Below, in pieces: positions 11,216 to 18,413 of a stretch of DNA of 18,413 nucleotides. Every line of letters begins with the position of its first letter. Position 1 is the stretch's first letter. A model generated the notes under the pieces. It was given only the letters and a program-made list of their open reading frames with translations. It searched no databases and was not told where the DNA came from. The position numbers and the translations under genes were made by a program. The stretch comes from Theodoxus fluviatilis (taxonomy: Eukaryota; Mollusca; Gastropoda; Cycloneritida; Neritidae). The stretch lies in contig JAWQFJ010006123.1 of the NCBI GenBank assembly GCA_034096865.1, positions 1-18,413 of the forward strand, in the 5' to 3' direction.

Positions 11216-11583
11216 CCTGCGAGTATGCATACGCGTACAAGGAGAAGAAAGAGGGGGGAGATGAGGGGAAAGTGAGTGGTGGAGTGGTGAAAATGAATGA
11301 GAAGAGACGTCTGTACGTACTATGCGTGTTTTCCCTGTCAGACGAACACTAGGCCAGGAGTGTCATAGTGCCGGTGATGTATGCCAAGAGACGGAGAGCC
11401 AAACAGGGCCTACGCATTATCAAACACCTCCACCACACCTGCTCACTGCGTGAAAGAGAGGCGAACGCGGAGAGAAAGGAAGAAACAGAGAGCAAGGGAC
11501 ACAATAGCTTCCCACTTTTGGTTGTGATTGCCTTTGGAAAGGTGAATGACTGTCTATTTCCTCTTGGAGTCGTACACTTCCAG
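11216..11583. other. Unique flank without recognised gene, right arm
   Basis: Mirror of 6771-7138; purine-rich on the plus strand at its 5' end. No coding or RNA feature seen. Confidence 0.6.
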
Positions 11584-12592
<1,009 letters not shown>

Positions 12593-12842
12593 TCTCGAGG
12601 TGGCTTTCGTCGAGGACGGACGTATGGGTTAGAGCTCCGGACAGTGTGATTCGTTTATAGGGATAATCTGCTTTGAGTCAATGTTGACCCGTGTGTCAGT
12701 CGACATGAGGCTCTAAAAGAGAGACAGTGAGTGAACTGAATATTTATTTTGCGTGTTTTGTGGGGATTTGGTAACTTGTTGTGGTTCACGCAACTTCAAC
12801 TTGACTTTGAGCTGAGCTGTGTTCACGGCGAGCACCCCCGTA
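12593..12842 (+). promoter_or_regulatory. LINE 5' UTR, right copy
   Basis: About 250 bases of mixed composition lie between the GTCT microsatellite and the first good AUG of ORF1. LINE 5' UTRs commonly hold an internal promoter. I cannot point to a convincing TATA box, initiator or downstream element here, so promoter function is an inference from position. A short upstream ORF lies inside it. Confidence 0.5.
12681..12716 (+). CDS. Short upstream ORF in LINE 5' UTR (11 codons), right copy
   Basis: An ATG at 12681 opens 11 codons (MLTRVSVDMRL) ending in TAA at 12714-12716, with a second in-frame ATG at 12705. It ends 126 bases before the ORF1 ATG, so ribosomes could re-initiate. I see nothing else to support translation; it may simply be a chance AUG in the leader. 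Confidence 0.2.
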   Translation: MLTRVSVDMRL

Positions 12843-14978
12843 ATGGGGAACGATACGTCCTCGTATCGGGCTCGCATTGGCCTGTTCTACTGTGCATCGC
12901 ATCGGAAACGAAAATACAAAGCAGACCGTCGTCGCTACACCGAAGGCAAGTTCGAACTTCATTTGGATGCCTCGATTGTTCTGATGTTCTACTTGTATGT
13001 GCAGCGCGTTACTCTCAGTGATTTTCTGTCATTGAACGCGCGTCGCGCAGGCCAAGGTAGGCTGCCGCGTGCCTATGCAAAATTCTGTCTGATGGGAGTC
13101 TCTCTGTACGCGTCACTGCTCTTCGCCTGTATAGTGAAACCGTGCCATACCCCCTGTGTCAGCTATGACTTTTCCCAACATTTGCTCCGGAGCGGTGACA
13201 TATCCGAAAATCCGGGGCCAGAAACTACTCAGGAAACACAGACAGACAAGGAATTGTATAGCTGTGACGTTGCTGATAGGCTAGAATCTCTCAGTATGCA
13301 AATGGTGCAGGGCAACGACAGACTATCCAACATGATTTGTGACCGATTTGACAGTCTGCAAAACGAAATCGCCCACACCAAGTCATTTATGAAGTGGCTG
13401 GGAGATCAGCAAGAGCAACTGCAGGTCGCTTTACAGGAAACAGAAAGGAAAGCCCAGGCTCAGTATCAGCACCTGATCGGGTGGAGCGAGACTCTACAGG
13501 CCGAACAGATGGAGATAAAGGAAAGGCTGGGTCATGTGACTAGTGTTTGCATGGATGGTTTGAGTGAGGCGGAGACACATCGAGAGAATCTTGAGCAGCA
13601 GATCATCAAGAACAATGTTAGGCTATTTGGGGTTCCAGAACAGGATAGGGAAACCTATTGGGACTGCCTCCATACTGTAGTGAGCCTATTGAAAGACACT
13701 GTTCCCGATGTAGACTGGCACGAGCGAGACGTCGTGCGTGTGCAGAGATTGGGCACACGAGACAGTCATCAGAGGTACCCTCGACCAATCCTCGTGTCTC
13801 TGGCTACGTGGTCAGACAAATTGGCACTCCTGCAGAAAGGCAGAGATAACCTCAGGTCCAAGGGAGTCAAAATTTCAGCAGAACTCACAAATAGACAGAT
13901 GGGTGTGCTTCGCGATCTCAAGAGACAGGGCAAAGTGTGTTATTTCCGTGGCAATCAACTGTGCTATAGAGATAGCAAACCGCACGCCTCAACTACATCT
14001 TCACGAGCACATGCTGGAGCCGAGAGTATGCACTCCGGGCACGGTAGCTACACATCTACTGACTACAGCGATGCACAGTACGGGGAATTGGGAGGACATC
14101 ATCAACCCACAACAAGATCTAGGGTGCAAAGAAACTCCTCCACTAAACGCACTGACCAGTCAGGGTTTTATCTCCCTCGTTTCCCCATGGACACAGGCAA
14201 GAGTAGAAACAGGGGTATCAATGAGATGAACCTAATAGCGGTCTCCAACACCGAACTGCGGCATGGTCATGATTCGGGCATGAGCGTCCTCAAGAATCCT
14301 CACTCTGAGTTAAACCAACTACGTTCCACGACAGAGACCCCCACGCTTAGGCGAAGTCAAGACCACACCGCGATGTTTACATCGAGCAGAGAAGCGGATG
14401 GCGCTAAACAGTCAACCACGACAACCCCAGGTGGATTTCCCCATGTACAGCCAGCCAATGAGAAACATGATGACGTCAGCAAACTCGTAACTGCCTCATC
14501 CAGTGACGGCTCAAGACGTGCTCACTCGGAGCATGCTGTGCGTGCTCAGCGCACCCTTCTCGACTGTTGGGCAGTCACGAATACAACTCAGTCCAGCGCC
14601 ACACAGAGAGAGAAACTGCAGGAGAAACTTTACGAAGAAGTCATCTGTGAGGAAGAGGGTGATGAGAACAGAGATCAACAGAAAGAAGATGATGAAGAAC
14701 GGATTGAGGATGAAGAAGAGGATGAAGAACAAAGAGAAGAAGATGAAAGCCTCCCTGACGACGAATTCGACGACGCGAGGACCGAGATAGACATATCCCA
14801 GCCCCCAAACTCCAGTGTCGAGGTAACAACTGTAGTGCGAGGCAATGAAGAAAGGGTGTGGGATGGAAGACTCCGACACTCAGAGACAGTAGTGAAGCCT
14901 CGAGTCCCTTCACCCTCTCCGCCCCCTCGAGTCCGAGGGAAGGACAGGGCGACTAGGAACTCCAACTCCACTACCTAG
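12843..14978 (+). CDS. LINE ORF1 protein with 2A-like leader, right copy (711 aa)
   Basis: ORF1 proteins of LINEs coat the element RNA and act as nucleic-acid chaperones. The start chosen is the first ATG (G at -3, G at +4); the frame is open further upstream but only with non-AUG codons. Residues counted from this ATG: 1-35 carry a basic cluster (SHRKRKYKADRRR); 43-56 and 81-98 are hydrophobic; 118-126 are GDISENPGP, a 2A-like motif; about 147-256 are a likely coiled coil rich in Leu/Gln/Glu heptads; about 257-325 start NNVRLFGVPE and include VVRVQRLGTR and RPILVSL, resembling the RRM region of L1 ORF1p; up to about 376 is a probable C-terminal domain; then a Ser/Thr-rich stretch; then a strongly acidic tract (nt about 14634-14785). 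It ends at TAG 14976-14978, with ORF2 continuing in the same frame. L1-like family assignment is by eye. Confidence 0.88.
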   Translation: MGNDTSSYRARIGLFYCASHRKRKYKADRRRYTEGKFELHLDASIVLMFYLYVQRVTLSDFLSLNARRAGQGRLPRAYAKFCLMGVSLYASLLFACIVKPCHTPCVSYDFSQHLLRSGDISENPGPETTQETQTDKELYSCDVADRLESLSMQMVQGNDRLSNMICDRFDSLQNEIAHTKSFMKWLGDQQEQLQVALQETERKAQAQYQHLIGWSETLQAEQMEIKERLGHVTSVCMDGLSEAETHRENLEQQIIKNNVRLFGVPEQDRETYWDCLHTVVSLLKDTVPDVDWHERDVVRVQRLGTRDSHQRYPRPILVSLATWSDKLALLQKGRDNLRSKGVKISAELTNRQMGVLRDLKRQGKVCYFRGNQLCYRDSKPHASTTSSRAHAGAESMHSGHGSYTSTDYSDAQYGELGGHHQPTTRSRVQRNSSTKRTDQSGFYLPRFPMDTGKSRNRGINEMNLIAVSNTELRHGHDSGMSVLKNPHSELNQLRSTTETPTLRRSQDHTAMFTSSREADGAKQSTTTTPGGFPHVQPANEKHDDVSKLVTASSSDGSRRAHSEHAVRAQRTLLDCWAVTNTTQSSATQREKLQEKLYEEVICEEEGDENRDQQKEDDEERIEDEEEDEEQREEDESLPDDEFDDARTEIDISQPPNSSVEVTTVVRGNEERVWDGRLRHSETVVKPRVPSPSPPPRVRGKDRATRNSNSTT
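13194..13220 (+). other. 2A-like ribosome-skipping motif in ORF1, right copy
   Basis: Encodes GDISENPGP. The 2A consensus is D-(V/I)-E-x-N-P-G-P, with the peptide bond skipped between the last G and P. Here D, I, N, P, G and P match, and S stands in place of E. Established knowledge: APE-type LINEs of several invertebrate clades carry functional 2A-like peptides near the N-terminus. If active, it would release a leader of 125 residues and start the coiled-coil part of ORF1 at Pro126. The upstream residues (SQHLLRS) contain the hydrophobic/basic stretch usual before 2A motifs. Confidence 0.75.
14976..14978 (+). promoter_or_regulatory. In-frame UAG between ORF1 and ORF2: candidate read-through site
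   Basis: ORF1 ends ACT ACC TAG and the same frame continues GGG GAC GGC CAA into the endonuclease. No AUG occurs in the ORF2 frame until 15240-15242, which lies beyond the catalytic Asn and Glu motifs. A downstream AUG start would therefore lose the endonuclease. A G-rich spacer follows, and GGAC 14981-14984 could pair weakly with GTCC 15007-15010. Read-through at a UAG-G context is known from gammaretroviral gag-pol. For this LINE it is an inference. Confidence 0.5.
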
Positions 14979-17900
14979 GGGGACGGCCAAGGCCCAAGCT
15001 CTCACAGTCCTGGTTTGGAAGGTATCCGTACTGATCTCCTTGACTGTTTCAGACTGCTATCTTGGAATGTGGACGGTTTACTCTCTAAATTCGATGACCC
15101 CGACTTTCTTCAGTATATAGAAACATTTTCCGTTGCTTGTCTGTATGAAACATTTTTGCAAAAAATTGATTATTTAAATTGCTTGACATCATATGATAAA
15201 TTTGTGGTGCCCGCACACAAACTTTCGTCTAGAGGGAGAATGTCTGGGGGGCTTGTGTGTTTTGTTAAGAAGTCGGTATCATCTTTGTTTTATCATATTG
15301 AGTGTACTTATAAGAATATACTGGTTTTCAAAGTAGACAAAACCGTGTTTGGCTCCACGAAAAATGTACTCCTATTTTTTGCATATGTGCCCCCAGCTGG
15401 TTCCCCTTTTTATGATTTGATAGACGTAACTGATGGTATCCTGTATCTAGAAAGTTGTATTGCAGCTGTTAATGACAAATATCAGGATTGCTATATTTTG
15501 CTAATGTGGAGACTTGAACGCTAGAACGTCATCTTATAATTCATGGGACAGTGATACACTAGGAGACATGAGATTAGACAATGTAAATTCTGTGCGCGAT
15601 TCTCAAGATGTCACACTGAATGAGTTTGGTCAATCTTTGTTGGCTTTGTGTACCGCATACGATCTTACTATTTTGAACGGCTTGTTTGGAGAGAATTCAG
15701 GAAAATTTACGTATGTATCTCACAATGGAAGTAGTGTGATAGATTATTGCATAGCGTCTGATGATCTTGTTGTACTATTTGATTCTCTACTTGTGGAGGA
15801 AACAGTTACTTCCCCTCATATGTGTCTTGAGCTCAACATTTCCCGAGGGAATACATGTTCAGTATATTCGAAAGAAACGAACTCCTTGCCAATTACTAAA
15901 ATCGTCTGGAATACTAATCTCGCTCACCAATATACTCATAACCTCCAGATTTCCCTGTCAGAGTTAAATGATGGAGAAATAGATTTGGAAACTCCTCCGA
16001 AGGTAAATACACTCACTGTAACCCTGACAAGATGTCTCGTACAGGCGGCTGATTTTCTTAAGAGATCATTCTATCTCAGGCAGAACTCACCCTCGAGAGT
16101 TTGGTATGATAGGGAATGTTTAATTTCCAAGAAAAACGCCAGACGATATTTACGAAAGTTCTTGAGTACCAACGCAGATGAGGATAGAAGAGCATATACC
16201 TATCAAAGAAATAAATACAAGCAAATTGTTAGAGATAAAAAAGACACCTATAAATGGAGAGTGAGTAATTCCCTTGGTGCCAGTCTCAAAGACAGTACAC
16301 ATTTTTGGAGACAAGTTAAAACTCTGGGTACAAAATGTCAAGTTTCTTGTGTAATTCCTCTGCAAATATTATACGAACATTTTAGGGGTGTCTTTTCTGA
16401 AGTATCATGTACTAATAGCAAGGATCTGGCAGAGGCAGAAATGAACCATCACCTGGATGACAGCAGTTTAAATTCACCTATTACGCGAGCCGAGATATCA
16501 AATGCCATAAGGCACCTAAAAGTTGGGTCATCTGCGGGTACTGATTACATTTTAGCTGAAATGTTAAAATCAGCCGAACAATTGATACTTCCATTGTTAC
16601 TCCGTCTGTTTAATGCTATATTTGATCATGGTGTGTTTCCAGATGTTTGGTCTGAAGCAATTATTGTTCCGGTTCACAAACGAGGCCCAAACGACAACCC
16701 TGATAACTATAGAGGTATAGCCTTATCTAGCACGTTCAGTAAGGTGTTTGCTCATATTATCTGTTGTCGGCTTCAGGATTGGGCAGACCAACATGACCTA
16801 ATTCGGGAAGAGCAAGCGGGGTTTAGGAAAGGATATAGCACTGTTGATAATATATTTGTCCTTCATAGTATTATTGACAAATATCTGTGTATGCACAAAA
16901 AACTGTACGTTGGGTATGTTGATTTTAGGAAAGCCTTTGATACTGTAAACAGGAGTATTTTGTGGAATATTTTGAGAAGAAATGGAATTTCGGGGAAAAT
17001 TTTGAATATTTTGATAGCCATGTATAGATCGGTACGTTACTGCGTCAGAGGGGGGGAAGGTCTAACTGATTTCTTTGAGTCCTCTTCGGGGTTAAAACAA
17101 GGCTGCAAACTCAGTCCGATCTTATTTTCTTACCTTATTAACTCCTTAATTGTAGAGATCTCTGAAAATAGCAAACACGGTGTGCAGATCTTGCCCAACA
17201 CACAAGACATAAGTGCTCTGCTGTTTGCTGACGACGTCGCTCTGCTCTCGGACACAGTGGTAGGTCTCCAAAATCAGATTAACTTTCTTCAATGCGCAGC
17301 ACGTAGGCTTGGTCTGCAAGTTAATATTGATAAAACAAAAGTAGTGGTTTACAGGATGGGAGGTCATTTGGCCAGACACGAGAGATGGTATTTAGGTGAG
17401 GTGCAGATTGAAGTGGTAAGAGAATACAAATATCTAGGGAATGTACTCTCTACTAAGTTGTGTTCAAACGAGATTCAGAAAGATTTGGCTTGTAGAGCTA
17501 AAGCCGCACTTTTACTTCTGATGAGGTCACTGAGAAGAATTGCACAGGTATCACCGGATGTGTTTTTTAAACTATTTGATGCACAGATTCAACCCATTCT
17601 GTTATATGGGGCTGAAATTTGGGGAGCTGATAACTGCCACATTATAGAAGGTGTCCATTTGCATGCTCTCAAGAGTTTCTTAAATGTTTCTTTACACACA
17701 CCTAATGATATGGTTTATGGGGATACTGGTCGTTTTCCTCTTTCCGTTAATGCAAAGCTACGCAGTATTAAGCTCTGGCTCAAGCTATTAAAAATGGACG
17801 CATACCGATTACCCTACAGAGTCTACCAAATGATGTATAGATCTAACAATGAAAAATCTTGGGTTTTCAAAGTAAAGAATATACTTGTGGAATGTGGTTA

Positions 17901-18413
17901 CGAAGAGATCTGGTTGAATCAGCGGGTTACGAACGAGACGGCTTTATTGAAAAACATCAGAGAGAAACTCATCAGTAAATTTCATTCTGAATGGAAGTTA
18001 CGAATCATTAATAGTGATCGGTACTCATTTTACAATATCTTTAAAACATTTATTGGTACCGAGTGTTATTTATATTGTCTTGACAAGAAAGTATTTCGAG
18101 ACGCATACATAAGGTTCAGGATGGGCTTATCGGAGTTGTATATCCATAAATACAGATACTCGAGAGGTACTAACGAGTATTTATGTCCATTATGCAGAGA
18201 AAAAGAAGAAAATGAAACGCATTTTCTATTATATTGTCCAGCTCTTAGTGATATAAGGGGAAAATATATATTTACCTGTCTGGATGTAAACAGTATTGAT
18301 CCTATTAAAGACCTTTTTTCTGATATACATATAAAGAATGTAAGATCAACTAGCATATATATATATAAAGCATTCAAGAGAAGACAAGATGCTATTGAAT
18401 CTGTTGAGCGAGA
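14979..18413 (+). pseudogene. LINE ORF2 with one-base frameshift, right copy (3' partial)
   Basis: Same endonuclease-reverse transcriptase as the left copy, but an extra A (AA at 15503-15504, single T at 2854 in the mirror) shifts the frame just before the CGDLNAR endonuclease motif. The shifted frame stops at TAG 15522-15524. After 15505 the correct frame is open to the window end and encodes the full reverse transcriptase (FADD at 17224-17235) and the CCHC finger (18184-18237). Frame from 14979 to 15503 is shared with ORF1. The break may be a homopolymer base-calling error, in which case this copy would be open; as written it cannot give a full protein. Confidence 0.85.

Larger units (their letters stand above)
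12593..18413 (+). mobile_element. Non-LTR retrotransposon (APE-type LINE), right copy, 3' end outside window
   Basis: Mirror copy of the left LINE, with 56 more bases of ORF2. Here ORF1 and the start of ORF2 share one frame separated by a single TAG, but ORF2 is then broken by an extra A at 15503-15504. Because the flanking microsatellites and unique DNA are also mirrored, this is not an independent insertion. Confidence 0.93.

Noticed and set aside
12749..13021. 90-codon frame overlapping the LINE leader and ORF1 start
   Set aside because: It starts at TTG and overlaps ORF1 in another frame, with no domain.

Overview
This is eukaryotic, most likely metazoan, repeat-rich DNA. The evidence is an APE-endonuclease non-LTR retrotransposon (LINE), long microsatellites, extensive non-coding flank and no bacterial-style gene packing. 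A 2A-like peptide in ORF1 and the long (AGAC)n repeats would suit a marine invertebrate such as a mollusc. That placement is an inference; the sequence alone does not fix it.

The dominant structure is one giant, almost perfect inverted repeat. Bases 1-9175 are the reverse complement of 9178-18357, with a 2-base spacer (AG, 9176-9177). The palindrome is open at both window edges, so its full length is unknown. I found six differences between the arms: three one-base homopolymer-length changes, one tetranucleotide unit, and two substitutions inside low-complexity DNA. I noticed none elsewhere, although I did not align every base.

From the axis outwards each arm holds: about 0.9 kb of AT-rich flank; a Z-DNA-prone CG/TG tract; about 0.6 kb of mixed flank; a C-rich (other strand G-rich) minisatellite; a (CA)n tract; about 0.4 kb of flank; about 1 kb of (AGAC)n; then a LINE whose 5' end faces the axis and which runs out of the window. 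The two LINE copies are therefore divergent. They share identical flanks, so they are one insertion duplicated with its surroundings.

The LINE has a 5' UTR of up to about 250 bases with a short uORF. ORF1 has a basic and hydrophobic leader, a 2A-like GDISENPGP motif, a coiled coil, an L1-ORF1p-like RNA-binding region and an acidic tail. ORF2 has an APE-type endonuclease, a reverse transcriptase and a CCHC finger. ORF2 has no AUG ahead of its endonuclease. In the right arm it follows ORF1 in the same frame, separated only by a UAG codon. The expression plan suggested is 2A separation of a leader, then UAG read-through (or re-initiation) to make ORF2. Each arm carries one coding break: a G-run change in ORF1 on the left and an extra A in ORF2 on the right. 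A version without either would be open from ORF1 to the window edge except for the UAG.

The main caution is that near-identity, a near-zero spacer and homopolymer-type differences are also what a fold-back sequencing or assembly artefact produces.
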